Source of the DNA: Forficula auricularia
Lineage: Eukaryota > Arthropoda > Insecta > Dermaptera > Forficulidae
Direction: 5' to 3'
DNA: 64,000 bases
Assembly: GCA_024734495.1 (NCBI GenBank)
Contig: JALMQS010000075.1
Span: 7,753,493-7,817,492 of the forward strand
Made by a program: the position numbers and the translations under genes. Under the pieces are notes generated by a model. The model saw only the letters and a list, made by a program, of their open reading frames with translations, did not search any database and was not told the DNA's origin. Below, piece after piece: positions 21,132-32,559 of this stretch. Every line of letters begins with the position of its first letter. Position 1 is the first letter of the stretch.

Positions 21132-21690
21132 CAGTGTTTTTCATGACGCGACCCCCTATCCTCTGCTCTTTGAGAAGCCCGGCTCGTGACTTTGTGTACA
21201 ATTTTTCAATTTTTTTTTATACAAAAAAACACATAAAAAAACAGTAAAAAAGTATTGATTTTTATTTATTTTTATAAATTAATAAAAAAAAATATAATTA
21301 TTGAAAAATGTATTATAAACCAACCAACCTATACACAAAGACACGAGCCGGGCCAATTTTTCATTTTTTTTTTTTTTTTTTTTTTAATAGTAAAAACACA
21401 TAAAACAGTAAAAAACGATTGATTTATTATTTGTTTTTATAAATCCTGATATAAATTAATAAAAAAATATACAATTATGTATACGGTTACGCGATTGGAG
21501 AAATTAGTTAACGAAAAACATTAATGTGAATGTGACTCATATTTATTTTGTTGATTTGTGTTAACCTACAAACGTCCTTTAATAAACATTTTCTTAATAA
21601 AAATATTTTTTAAACTTTTTTTTTCTTTTTCACTGAAGCTTCGCTGACCCCCTTATAGAGGCTTCGCTACCCACAGGATCTAAAACACTG
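21132..21690. mobile_element. Non-autonomous hAT element, 559 bp
   Basis: The ends are CAGTGTTTTTCATGACGCGA and ...CTAAAACACTG, flanked by a perfect 8-bp duplication GTCTATGC (21124-21131 and 21691-21698). The inside contains two related halves (GCCCGGCTCGTGACTTTGTG near 21178; inverted ACACGAGCCGGGCC near 21340) and two copies of an ACACATAAAA..CAGTAAAAAA block. No transposase frame. Confidence 0.85.
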
Positions 21691-21698
21691 GTCTATGC

Positions 21699-22015
21699 AA
21701 TTGAAAATAGATTGAAAAATCTTATGAAGGATTTCTAACTTTCTTGCTAATCTGTGATAAGAGGCATCAAACGCCTTCCTTCTGTCTGCCGCCAGCAAAA
21801 CTTGGATCGGTATCTCAAGTGCTTTGGGCGCAAATGGCCATTTAGACCAGCACTTGTCATTAATTAAATGAGCGTAGAGAAAAGGAGATGAGAGGCAGCC
21901 AGGCATCTCTAATCTCGCTTCCACTTTATAACGATACAAAATTATTTTTAAGACATTTTCAATCCCACAAAATCTTAAAAATACTCCGTTCGACAGTGAA
22001 ATGGAGTATTGCATT
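21699..22015. other. Non-repetitive island, candidate conserved non-coding element
   Basis: It immediately follows the hAT target site. The block GGCCATTTAGACCAGCACTT ... CATTAATTAAATGAGCG contains a TAATTA homeodomain-type core and is less AT-rich than its flanks. A 115-codon minus frame overlaps but resembles no family I know. Confidence 0.3.
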
Positions 22016-22704
22016 CACTGAAAAATATTCAAATTCTTTTTGTTCGTGTTTAAAAATGTGATCGAAACGTAACGAAAAGAAATTGTTAAGAATTATTTTT
22101 TCTGACCGTATGCTTTTCAATACTTACTCACGATAATACGAGAAAGTTCATTTTTCGTGTTAAAATTTTCTAAAATTGAGGAAAAAATAAAAAAACTTTT
22201 TCAGATTTCGGATCGCTTTCCCTAATAAACTATTCAAAATTTTATTTTGATTTAATTAATCAAGTAATTAATTAAATTTTTTAATTGTAATCTAAAATAT
22301 TTGTTTGACGATTTAAAAATAAAAATAATTAATAAAATGGAATTAAAATAACACTTATTATTGATTTATTCTACCATATTTATCATAAAGAAACATGTAA
22401 ATATAAATAAACTATTAAAAAAAGATGTTTTCTACAATTTTGAAGCGGATCTTCTAAGTAGAGTGTATAAAAAAATAATGATAGAAAATTATTTTTCTCC
22501 AGAATACAGGGCCCCACAGGTTTTTTCCGAGTATGGTAACAGATTTGATTTGGTAATTAATAGTTTCGAAACTGTTGGTTGTAAAGCTCAGGAAATCAGA
22601 CGTCTTCAAATAAGATACAACTCGAACAAACTAATTATCGAAATCGTTTATACATCTGAGTTCTGAGTGGAACTTCTTCCCAGAGTCTGTTTTTACCAAA
22701 CCCT
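22016..22704. other. AT-rich sequence with a 101-codon chance-length ORF
   Basis: The plus frame 22361-22666 is open for 101 codons but is very Ile/Lys/Asn-rich, as expected from AT-rich DNA, and has no recognisable domain. Frames of this length are expected a few times by chance in 64 kb of such composition. Confidence 0.3.
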
Positions 22705-22714
22705 TCGATCATTA

Positions 22715-22945
22715 TAGATTCATAAAGAGAAATCAATGAGACCTCTACTTGATCCAAATAAACAAATAGATATAAATGTAAAAGTATTATTTATTTACAG
22801 ATACATACCTACATACTAGTATTTATATTTGATTTATATATGTTTTTTGCATCATTCAGAGGACAACCTCATTGATTTATATTTATGAATCAATAACTCT
22901 GCTACTCTCTGCAAAACAAAATCTTTTCAATTAAATCAATATAGA
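22715..22945. mobile_element. Family A derivative without hammerhead
   Basis: The left arm GATTCATAAAGAGAAATCAA ... TTGATCCAAATAAAC is mirrored by TTTGCATCATTCAGAGGACA ... TTTATGAATC, then the conserved terminus AACTCTGCTACTCTCTGC and AAATCTTTTCAATT. The centre is short and has no ribozyme core, so it is an internally deleted copy. Confidence 0.7.
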
Positions 22946-23039
22946 CCCGCATCTGCAGGTATCTTCGACTCCGATCCAACGCCTGAAATTCCTACAACTT
23001 CTCTTCACGATGTGAAACTCAATCATTAATTATAGAAGT

Positions 23040-23640
23040 TGTTTTTATTTTATCCAATGCGAAGCATGGGGAAAGTATTGTAATCGGTCTGGCAGCAAGC
23101 GTGGCTTCAAAGGGTCCTCAGGTAAAGACTACGGAACCCATGAATTCAATTAAAGTCACAAATTGTAGTATTCAATTAGGTTGAATTTTAGCAAGTGACG
23201 GTTTTGCCAAAAATTACATGGGGTCTCGTCGAGAGACCAAAAAGTGCGATTTTTTCATTTAGTGCGTGCGGATGGATGGATGGATGGATGGATGTTATCG
23301 TTTTTTTGGCCCACGATTTTTTTCCACGCCGTTGAACAGATTGAAATGAAATGCAATAAGATTATTCCTCTAGTATTAGATAAGAATTGAACGTTATTTT
23401 TTATTTTAAGTCGATTCCTCCATGTCTTCAGCAATGGTTACCAATAATAATCGAAGCGTCAAAAATCTAATGTAGAATGGTTATTGCTCGACTGTTAAAT
23501 GAGAATCGATCATTATTTTTTAATTAAAGTTAACATGAACTCCAAATAGCAAGTGATATCTGATTAATAATAAAGGAATAAACATATTAATATTTCAAAT
23601 GAATTTGGATAAAGTTTAGCAACGATCCGTTGCAGTTTAT
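23040..23640 (+). mobile_element. Repeat R4, copy 2, with leader and GGAT microsatellite
   Basis: The leader (ATCCAATGCGAAGCATGGGG, TATTGTAATCGGTCTGGCAG) is related, inverted, to 42285-42360. After (GGAT)n at about 23270-23294 come one and a half copies of the tandem unit seen at 7205-7570, then the shared 3' segment ending CGATCCGTTGCAGTTTAT. It is probably a non-autonomous mobile element with variable internal repeats. The class is unknown. Confidence 0.65.
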
Positions 23641-23989
23641 TTCTTAATGTAACATCTTCTTGGATTAATATCATTAAATTCAAATCAAATTCTTATATGT
23701 CAAGAAAGACTGCCTATGCTAGTTAGTTGAATCATGGCAGAAAAGTTTGTATTAATTTTCGTATGTTGCACCGGTGTACCAAGTTTTGCTGTCTAAAAAA
23801 CGCAAATTAGTAAAATTTCCAGTGAACATTTTCACTTTTTCCTCCAATTTCATTTCCTTCACAGACACCGGTGACTCCCTATTCAAATATAAAACAACAA
23901 AAAAAATAATTATATTTTGCCATTTTTCTTCCTCCCTTTTTGGTCAAAATATTAGAATCAAATTAAAATTAATTAGAAAATATTTTTTT

Positions 23990-24250
23990 GTTTGAAATGT
24001 TACTTGGGGGTAAGAGGAGGGGAGGCTGAAAAAAGAGTAAGTAAGCAAGCACTCAAAAGGGGAGCGAAACATTCCAATGAAATGAAAGGGTCTCGTCCTC
24101 TCTTTTGTTAATATCGACGATAGCGACGTAGAGGACGACGACGATGATGAGGAGGGTGGCTAACGCTCGCAAAGACTGTTTCTAAGAAACATAGAAATTA
24201 AAAAGGCATCAGAATCAAACAGCAAAATGAGTGGGAAGCAAATCAAATCG
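23990..24250. other. GC-richer island
   Basis: It is purine-rich with an acidic-codon-like run (GACGACGACGATGATGAGGA near 24135), bounded by AT-rich DNA. No open frame with splice signals was convincing. Confidence 0.25.
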
Positions 24251-24748
24251 CTCATTGAATTTCTCTTTTCATACGCAATTTGACCTTAAGTTCAAAAATA
24301 AAAACAACCATTAAATTTAAGACAAAGGGTAAAATATTCGAATTATTTATTTATTTATTTATTACCTTTCATGAGCCCCGAACCCCTGTTAGTGAGTTAT
24401 AAGTATAGTTATCAAAAGCCGCTGTCAGCAAAGATAACATTTTTTATATATCATCAGGGATGTCAACTATTTTTTTAAATAAGTAAATTTACTTTGCTAA
24501 TAAAATTTCAGGTACTAAAACGTAAGTATTTCCAAACAAAATAAAATAAATTGACTAAAATACTATAGATCGAAATTTAATTAATTTTTTTAAAAATATA
24601 AAAACAAAATCACATCTAGTGAACAAAAAAACTTGTCATAATAATATTCATAAAGAGAAACAAAGAGGTTGTCCTCTGCTTGATGCAAATAAACACACAC
24701 ACATATATATCAAAAATATATATATCTGTATATATATTGTTTATTTGT

Positions 24749-24792
24749 CTGAGACTATATAGTTTCGAAGGTTTGGCCTTCATCATCAGGTT
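24749..24792 (-). ncRNA. Hammerhead motif, family A, left arm (altered stem I/III)
   Basis: Minus strand: CTGATGA (complement of 24783-24789), T, stem II GAAGG...CCTTC, GAAAC, TATATA, GTC (complement of 24753-24755). The stem III loop is TATATA rather than TATA. The base before the core is C instead of A, so stem I loses its first pair. Confidence 0.6.
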
Positions 24793-24977
24793 TTTTTAAT
24801 TATAAATATTATTTTTCATGGGGTCAGTATCGCATGGATATTGAAATTTTTTTAATCTTTACTTAGCTGAAAGCCAGTTAGAATTAAAAAAAATTAATAA
24901 CTGGCTAAGTAAGGTTCAAAAAATTTTCAATATCCATCCGATACTGACCCCATGAAAAATAATATTTATAATTCAAA

Positions 24978-25018
24978 AAGACTGATGATGAAGACCAAGC
25001 CATCGAAACTATAGTCTC
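24978..25018 (+). ncRNA. Hammerhead motif, family A, right arm
   Basis: AGA, CTGATGA (24982-24988), T, a damaged stem II (GAAGAC/GCCATC), GAAAC (25005-25009), TATA, GTC (25014-25016), TC. The core is perfect and stem III is AC/GT with a TATA loop, but stem II has mismatches. Confidence 0.6.
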
Positions 25019-25172
25019 AAACAAATAAATAATATATATATACGTGTATATATATTTGATACTAATATATAGGTGTGTATGTTTATTTGCATCAAGCAGA
25101 GAACAATCTCTTTGTTTCTCTTTTATGAATCAATAACTCTGCTACTCTCGGCAAAATAAAAACTTTTCAATT

Positions 25173-25640
25173 ATAACAATTTTAATATAAATCACATCAA
25201 TACCTAATATTCTTAGTTTCATGAACCAGGGCATTGTGCCGGTTTTCCACTCTAAGCCGAGGTCTAACAATGAATACTCTTTTAAAAAATTATGGCATTT
25301 CTAATAGGAAATCCAGAACTAAATAAATGACACTCAACTCCCTAACCCATCGGAAAACTGTCTCCACTCTTTCCCTTTTTTTATAGATACTATCATGGCA
25401 TTTGTTCTGACGAGATAAAATCAATAAGCCCTCTAAAAGCTTCATTTGCGCGAAATACACGATTTTTTAACATTTAACATCCATTTGCAATTAAATTGTA
25501 TATAGTAATAACCGAACTAACGCATTTGCCAATTCGTATTTCTCGATGAATTTTTGAGACTGGAACTCGCTTTCTCCGTCAGCTACCTATAACCTTTCAA
25601 GATGCGCATCCACCGATATCTTCAACTCCAACTCAGAAAT
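25173..25640. other. AT-rich sequence
   Basis: No gene or repeat recognised. Confidence 0.35.
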
Positions 25641-25920
25641 GTATTTGTCTTTTCGCCATCAAGGGTTCACCGCGGACTACAGACATTGTACCTTTTTGGT
25701 GCAACTTCTTCTTGTAACAATATCATTAAAAAAAATGATTTTTCCTTATAAGATAAGTAGCATAAATAGATTTCTACAATAAAGAAAGATATGGCATGTG
25801 TAATTTTTAGAGAAATGTAAGAGTTGGCATCGGATAAAGTTAACTGGAGGCGAGCGTTTACATCAAACAAGTCTTAAGACTGTTTATTCGGTGATTAGGA
25901 GGATTATGATAAAGCGCCTA
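25641..25920 (+). repeat. Degenerate copy of the 40540-40800 repeat
   Basis: AACTGGAGGCGAGCGTTTAC, ATCAAACAAGTCTTAAGACTG and the closing GGTGATTAGGAGGATTATGAT resemble AGTGGAGACGGGTGGTTGCG, CAAACCAGTCTTAGGACTG and ...AATGATGATGAA at 40751-40802. It is probably an old retroelement 3' end. Confidence 0.35.
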
Positions 25921-26227
25921 AAAGTAGACAACAGTTCTTACTTTTATTCACGATCAGTTGCCTAAACGGTATTTCAAAAGAGCGATCGAATCTAATTTGA
26001 TCCAAGACACAATATCTTTTTATGTTTTTGTTTTTCAAAAACATCAGTGACAGATTAAATTTTATTTTGTAAGATTTTATACTTCGAAAATAGATTAGTA
26101 TACATAATTTTTTGGAGTAAGTCTTTTCTAGTTATTTAAGATTATCAGGGGTTTAAAGTATTTTTTACGGTTACAATTAAGATTTGAAGTATGAGGAGTC
26201 AAAGACTCCAATATTAAATACTTATAT

Positions 26228-26871
26228 CAGGGGTGTCCATCCTTTTGGCTTACACGGGCCACATTTGAAGAAAAAATTTGTCTCAGGCCGGGGATAAAAT
26301 ATTATAATTCTATTGATATTTGTTATTCAAAAAGAGTATAAATAAGAACTTTATTATATTTTAGCTCTAAATGAGCTTCTAATTTTACTTTTCGTAAATT
26401 TTATACTTGAAAATAGCTTCTCGTTTATGTAAATACATACCTACATACTTACAAAAAGTCATATCATGTATAAGTAAATTACTTGTTTATATTTTTTCCT
26501 GGCTAGATAATTAATATAAAATTTTAATAAAGAGACAATATAAAATGTTTCTTTCAGATCGGTATCTAATGGTTTTGCTAGAACATTCAATCAGAAAGTT
26601 TGCAAGCAGAAAATTTATTTCTAATGAAAATGGAGTCGAAAATAGACCAAAATTATGTTTATTTTTCCTGAAATCTTGAAATCTAGTTCCAGATTCAAAA
26701 TTTAAAATTAGCACTTTTATTTTTCAAAAACGTATATTTTCAGATTTCTTATTTTAGAGAAAAAAAAATTATCAGGCTAAATTGTTGTGTGTTTTCCAGT
26801 ATCTACATATAAATCTCAATGTTTTAAGGAATTTTATAACTTTATATTGGGCCACGGTTTGGACAGCCCTG
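26228..26871. mobile_element. hAT-type element remnant, 644 bp
   Basis: The left end CAGGGGTGTCCATCCTTTTG GCTTACACGGGCC and right end GGGCCACGGTTTGGACAGCC CTG are the classic paired ends of many hAT elements. Flanking octamers ACTTATAT and GTTTAAAT agree at only 5 of 8 positions, so the insertion is old. No transposase frame remains. Confidence 0.75.
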
Positions 26872-27040
26872 GTTTAAATCGAATGGGAAGGTTGCTAAAA
26901 GAAATCGCACTTAGATGTTTTTGCAAATAAAAAATATTGCTTGTACTTGAGAACACCTCAAATAAGGTAAAGATCAGATTCGGTAAAATATTTATTAATT
27001 TAAAAAAGAAAAACAAGGAATACATATAAATAAACAGAAA

Positions 27041-27301
27041 AAAAATAAAATGAGAGAGTCTTCTGTTTTTTAAATAAAATAATTTTTAATTATAGTTATA
27101 TTCTAATCTCCCAAGAGGAAACATGAAGAAAAAGACATTATATATTTTTCAAAATTTTCAATGTATAAATCTTAATTTGTAACTAATTTGAAATAATTGT
27201 GATAGACTGATGATGAAGGCAATGCCTTCGAAACTATAGTCTCTAGAAATAATTAAAAATTATTTTATTTAAAAAACAGAAGACTCTCTCATTTTATTTT
27301 T
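27041..27301. mobile_element. Family A-type element with about 50-bp perfect inverted ends and one hammerhead
   Basis: The ends AAAAATAAAATGAGAGAGTC, TTCTGTTTTTTAAATAAAAT (27042 on) and their exact reverse complement (27251-27301) bracket a 160-bp centre holding one complete hammerhead on the plus strand. The left half has lost the mirror ribozyme. No ORF. Confidence 0.85.
27203..27245 (+). ncRNA. Hammerhead ribozyme, family A, complete
   Basis: Stem I 5' TAGA (27203-27206), core CTGATGA (27207-27213), extra T, stem II GAAGGC (27215-27220)-AAT-GCCTTC (27224-27229), GAAAC (27230-27234), loop TATA, GTC (27239-27241), stem I 3' TCTA (27242-27245). All expected helices form perfectly and all invariant core bases are present. 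The only departure is one extra base between the core and stem II. Cleavage would follow C27241. Confidence 0.85.
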
Positions 27302-28022
27302 AACCTAAAATAAAAACAATTCTGTTACCATCGACAGTGAAATCTTTTATTCAACTAATAGAAAAAAAATAATTTCTATACTTCTTTGACACTTCTTAAC
27401 CACGACCGAACATTGCTTATTTGAAACAAATTTTTGAAAAGAAAATAATTTTATTCAGGAATTTATTTACAGAAAAAAATCAGAATTAGATTCATCAAAT
27501 TTCCATTAAATACATAATTATTTGAAGTTATGAAAGAAATGCGGTTTTCTAGAGTAGCAAAATAAATTTTTAGCCCCAACATTATGAATGGAAAGTAATC
27601 TTTATGGATTATATTAAGAATTTGGTCCAAGTCTATGAAAATATACGATCGAGTACAATTATTAGATTGAGAATTGTGAAGGTCACACACTTGTCTGATT
27701 TACTCTTCAATAAACTAGATTAGAATACAAATATATTTGAATGTTTATATGAATAAGATTGGATGCTGGAAAAATAAGGAAACTCTGATCAACTTCTACT
27801 TTGGAAGAGAAAAAGGAAGACGATTTTCTATCAACCACAATCTTGATAGTATAATTTGGATATTACATTTTTTTCTATAGGTACTAAAAGATTTTTTATT
27901 TTTTAGTTAAATTATTCTTTTATCATTGGTTAGTAGTGAGGAGCCGGGTTTTCGCCGGACAAATTTTTATGATGCCGCGAGCAAGGCCTGAACTTGGGAG
28001 TCCCGCATCATCATAACGATAC
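27302..28022. other. AT-rich sequence, GC-richer near 27940-28010
   Basis: No gene found. The GC-richer part (CCGGGTTTTCGCCGGAC; CGCGAGCAAGGCC) abuts the hAT target site and looks like the 5' part of a unique or older repeat split by that insertion. Confidence 0.3.
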
Positions 28023-28030
28023 ATCAGAAC

Positions 28031-28587
28031 TAGGGCTTCGCACGAGACGAGACCGAAACGATACCGCGTTAATGAAAACGAGACGATACCACGAGAGTCT
28101 CGTGCCTAGTCTCTTGGTCTCGTGGTCTCGCAACCATTTTTTGAGTGGTTAAAAAGAATATTGTATTGAATAAATTAAAATATATTTTTAAATTTATTGA
28201 AAATAAATATTATAAAATACTTGGTCAAAGACTACGCGATGCACAATTTTTACAATTTTACAATGATAATCTATTTTTAATTCATAAATATTTTTGTAAC
28301 AATTAGGATATTCAATACAAGGGAAATTTAATGAAAAAACAAGTGTTTCTTTTTCAATAATAAATATCGTGTCAAATATTTCTTAGTAAGTGAAAAATTT
28401 AATTTCAGTTACTTAATTTTTTATATTTTTACTATACTTTAAAAAAATAAGAATGTAACGATACTTGGCGAGAGCAAACGAGACCAAACGAGACGAGACC
28501 GAGACGATACTGTCTTTTTTGACAATTCACGAGACCGAGACGATATTTTCTCAAATCTCGTCTCGTCTCGTCTCGTGCGAAGCCCTA
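28031..28587. mobile_element. Non-autonomous hAT element with TCTCG-rich subterminal repeats, 557 bp
   Basis: The ends TAGGGCTTCGCACGAGACGA and ...TCTCGTGCGAAGCCCTA are inverted copies. A perfect 8-bp duplication ATCAGAAC flanks it (28023-28030 and 28588-28595). Both subterminal zones are crowded with CGAGAC/GTCTCG words, which could be transposase-binding repeats. The centre is AT-rich. It has no transposase; the frame at 28465-28683 is an artefact of the repeats. Confidence 0.9.
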
Positions 28588-28739
28588 ATCAGAACCGGTA
28601 GCCCTACGCGGGCATCTATCCGACTTCCCATACTAAACAATAAACATAAAAAGAAAAACTCAAAATCATTTTCTATTTTATAAAAGAAGATAAAAATAGA
28701 ACGCGTTAGATAATTTCAAAAAAAAAATTCTTCAACTAT

Positions 28740-28910
28740 GTTCGGTGGAGTGTGGTTGTAATTGTTGTTGTTGTTTGGACAAAGGCAATCGGGTGCACTC
28801 GGTGCATTCTTGTTTGATTTGTTGCAATTATGCACTTCATCCCCTAGTACTCCTCCTCCTCCCTCCCTTCCCACCAGATGCATCCATCCACTTTCTCTTT
28901 TTATCTTGGT
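28740..28910. other. GC-richer non-repetitive island
   Basis: TTCGGTGGAGTGTGGTTGTA, GGTGCACTCGGTGCATTC and TTGATTTGTTGCAATTATGC stand out from AT-rich flanks. Without an ORF or splice sites this may be a conserved regulatory element. Confidence 0.25.
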
Positions 28911-29307
28911 AAATTCGAAATAATTTGCTAATGTAATTAATAGTTAACACACACTCGCTGGAAATAATTCAATTGCATTAGATATCGATAGTTGTTTATA
29001 AAACAACTAAGCACACATTTTATTTACACTAGACACAGGGTGGTTCAAGAGATACGAAACGAAGCTTAAACAAGATAGACTGAGAAGTTTTTGTTTTTTG
29101 GGCCTAGAGAAAACGTGGTCAGGCAAGCGGGATGCACAGGTAAAGTCTTATTAATATACTAAACTACATTTTATTAAAGGTATCAATTATAATAGATATT
29201 TCATTGTATAATAAAAATCACGATACGTAAAAATATAAATTACTGCACAGAAGGACAAAGCGGTGCAGTGTCCCTCATTCTATAGTCACTGTATTTAACA
29301 TAGTACA

Positions 29308-29918
29308 TATATAGGTAAGAATGGTATTAAATTACATACACTCTGGTTCCTACAAGTTAGTTAATTCAGATATTAATATGTAGGTTTGAATTCATTTGTA
29401 GGATCTGGCATTGATTTGTGGAAGTCTGTCTATTTATTACTACTTGGGATTATAGTCTTCTGCCTCCTATGATTAAATCAATTATAAATTTTGTCAAGTC
29501 CTAAAGTCCTAGAATTGTAAAAAATTTTATTTAGTTCTCACAAGCAGAGATTAGCTAAGGTAAGAGAGGTCATACCATCCTTGTTAAGGTTTTGACCAGG
29601 TTTCCTTAACAACTTATGGCAAATGCCGGGATGGCTAATGCGTCGCTTGCTCCTGGTATCGGGTTTTTGCGCGGAATTTTTAAATTACTTTTTGTCTTTT
29701 GATGGAAATCTATGGTCATGTTATTTGTTAATGAACATACATTTCTATATTTTTTCTTTTTTCTTTTTTTTTTTACTTGTTTATTATTTGTTAAATTGTT
29801 GTAATTAATTTCTATTGATGTTTGTTAATGTATTGTAGCTAGATTGTATTGATGTTTGGAGTACCTAGCCACCGAGGACTTGTGCCTCTAAGCAGGTCGA
29901 GGAATAAAGATTTTTTTA
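29308..29918 (+). mobile_element. Non-LTR retroelement 3' end, copy 1
   Basis: About 600 bp nearly identical to 38783-39410. It ends ACCGAGGACTTGTGCCTCTA AGCAGGTCGAGGAATAAAGA followed by T-rich sequence. The AATAAA signal and 3' position fit a polyadenylated retroelement 3' UTR truncated at the same point as copy 2. No ORF is shared by both copies. Confidence 0.6.
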
Positions 29919-32040
29919 TAGTCTGTTCATGTGGAGATTCAAAAATAAGAGCTCTTGGTGGCATGGATAATAATAATGGGGATTCATTAGCTGAAAGTCC
30001 ATGCTGCTATTAAGTTTCCTCCTAAACTTGAGTTCCTGTATGACCAATTGACCACTCTACACCACTCTGTTAAATTCAATAGCTACACCTCAAACTATTT
30101 AAGTGAAGAACTGGATAAAAATGAGTTTTGAACATTTTACTTTAACTTACATGTGCTCGCTCAATTAATTTATTCAAAATTCTTCATTTTTTTACCTCTG
30201 TTCGTACTTTTGAAAATTTTAAAAGATATTTTATTTCAACCATCTGTCTTGTTAGATCTGATACCCCTGTCAAGCGGAAGTTTGTTCTGGTGTAAAACAC
30301 TGATTTTAATGTCCTATCTGGCTTTAAAGTTTCAATTCTTCCAAATAAAATGTGCTCAAAATTTTTATAACAAAAAAATATATATGGTATATATTTATGG
30401 TAAATATGAATCCTTGAACGATTTAAAATAGTGATTTGAGATTTCGTACACAACTTTTTATTGTTAAGCTACACCTGGGTCAAATTTCTAGCTCTCGTTG
30501 TTCGAAGACTTCCCATACAGAGAAAAAAATTTCCAGCTGAGAACTGTTTTTGCTAGTGATGTGAGAAAAACAGAGTTGAAGGATATACTGTAACCTTTAC
30601 TTCTAGGACAAAATGAGTGGAATCTATCAATTCTTTATATCAGAGTAAAAGCGAAAAGTTGGTATTAGTGAAGCTTTATTGATAACATCTATTTGTTTGT
30701 TCTAGTTCTTGATTCGAGGTAGAATTATTTTTTACCATTTTTCATTTTATCCAGCATCCAATTGTAAAGACAAATGTAATGTAAACTGAACATAAGCTTA
30801 GGAGTGATATTTCTTGCTAGAGGTTTGTTTTCGATCATGTATGAAGAGATCTCCTACTTAGTCTTTTAAATAATTTAATTATTTGTTTCGATTCAAAAAT
30901 GAGTTATTCCAATTTTTAGGCGTAAGCTATTTTCCAACAGAAGAGTTATTTCAATAAAAAGCTATCACTTAATCTGATAAAAAAAAATGACTAACGATGA
31001 ATACTATAATGAAAAAAATTACTTTCAAAATTGGAATTTAACTTATTTTACCAATAAAAAGAAAAAATCGTCTATTTGAGAATAGTAAAATGGAGGGAAC
31101 AGAGTGGTCGTAAAACCTCCGGGTACGATTTTAATTATGCACTAAGTAGTAAAATGAAATCTCTCACCAATGTTTTCTCCCACTTTTCATTAATAAATTT
31201 TATATTTTGTGTTGAGTTTATTAGAGCTCGAGTGGAGTTGATGGTTTTTAAGGGCCAGCCCTTTTCTTCATGTTTTCTTGGCGCCAAAAAAGCAGTTAGA
31301 AGACCATTAAAAGGTTTACTATTGCAAATGTATAGATATATGTACAGATATATAATTTTATATTTGTGAGCAGGCTAGGATCTCATCTGAAAGACTTAAT
31401 CAGGCCTGCAATTCAGCAATGGCGTTCCTTAGAATTTAAGACTTATAATTTAAAAAGTTGAAAATTTCTCTCGGAAACAAATTAAAGAAATTTGTTTAAA
31501 AGTATTTTATTTTATGATTTCTAAAATGGGATAAAAGAGTACGGAATCTATTTGGTGAATCTGGAATACAACATCTCATCTTTTCCATTATTTATTTGAC
31601 TTCGGTTATCTATCTGTCTGTCTTGTAATCAAACTTTTTGACGCAGTTCTACCTTGAAATCATACATGAGTATTTACAATGACAAAATACTATTTCATCA
31701 GTTCTTGAAATTAAGAGAGTTCGGGTAAAGTAAAGAGGTACAAAGGGTATGTCGATATGTGCCAAAAGCTTATTATACTGTTTGTTTCAAGTTGATTCCT
31801 AGCTAACTTTCAAATTTAGTTGTTCTGTGAATTCCACACACACTGATCATTGAATTTTCTGGTGACGCCCACAAAACATGTTGTATTTTTCTAAACTCAG
31901 TTTCTCTATTTTAAGGGCATCGACTATGATCACTGATCAGTTGGAGTAAACTTTTATAGCTTTGGAGATAGAAAACTACAAAAATCGAAGTTCTCGAAAG
32001 TTAATGAAATATCTTTACTTTCATGATTAACTATGTAAGA
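29919..32040. other. Two kilobases of AT-rich unique sequence
   Basis: No gene, known repeat or inverted repeat. The frames at 30153-30431, 30184-30453 and 31076-31369 lack any recognisable domain and fit chance. Confidence 0.35.
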
Positions 32041-32379
32041 GTAAATTATTTGATCTATGGAGAGTTATGAGGTGTTTCGGAAAATTGTTTTTACTGGATG
32101 TTTTGAGTTCTTTAATTGGCTAATTTTGCGCGTAGTAAACTAATAAAGTCTCTAATTTGTTTTTTGGGCCTTGAAATATTATATTTAAAAATCATTGTGT
32201 GAATTAACAGGTGATGAGGAAGGGTGGCCACAAACCCGAAACTTTTTGGTCCGAATTGTACCCCATCATAGAAAATATACAAAAAACAACAACATCAGTT
32301 TTTCTCATTTTTTACACAACATCCAGTAAAAACAATTTTCCGAAACACCTCATAACTGTCCATAAATCAAATAATTTAC
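32041..32379. mobile_element. Fold-back element with about 60-bp inverted ends
   Basis: GTAAATTATTTGATCTATGG ... GTTTTTACTGGATGTT (32041-32102) is mirrored by AACATCCAGTAAAAAC ... CAAATAATTTAC (32319-32379). The centre has a weak hammerhead-like arrangement (GTGATGA ... ACCC-GAAAC ... GGTC near 32212-32256) with a wrong first base and a long linker, so it is at best a ruined ribozyme. Confidence 0.75.
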
Positions 32380-32559
32380 ACACGGAAACATGGTTTCGAA
32401 GACACTGCGTACTTCCATGAGACCTAAAAAATACTATGTAAGTGTAAGTAAACACTAAAACAATATATTTAACGACTTAAAGAAATTATATAAATTATTT
32501 AAGGTGTAAGTTAATATATGTGTTTGTTTTTTTGTTGTTTTTCTTTTTTAATTTAAAGA

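Larger units (their letters stand above)
24647..25172. mobile_element. Family A fold-back element, near full length
   Basis: The left arm ATTCATAAAGAGAAACAAAG, GGTTGTCCTCTGCTTGATGC is mirrored on the right by GCATCAAGCAGAGAAC, TTTGTTTCTCTTTTATGAAT. The right end continues into AACTCTGCTACTCTCGGC and AAAACTTTTCAATT. Each arm carries a hammerhead motif (24749-24792 minus, 24978-25018 plus). The centre has its own inverted segment (GGGGTCAGTATCGCATGGAT with ATCCATCCGATACTGACCCC). There is no ORF. The plan (mirror-image units, each with a short-stem-III hammerhead) fits a non-autonomous Penelope-like or retrozyme-like element; that is inference. Confidence 0.8.

Noticed and set aside
22361..22666. 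101-codon plus-strand frame
   Set aside because: Composition is that of AT-rich DNA and a few frames this long are expected by chance in this window.
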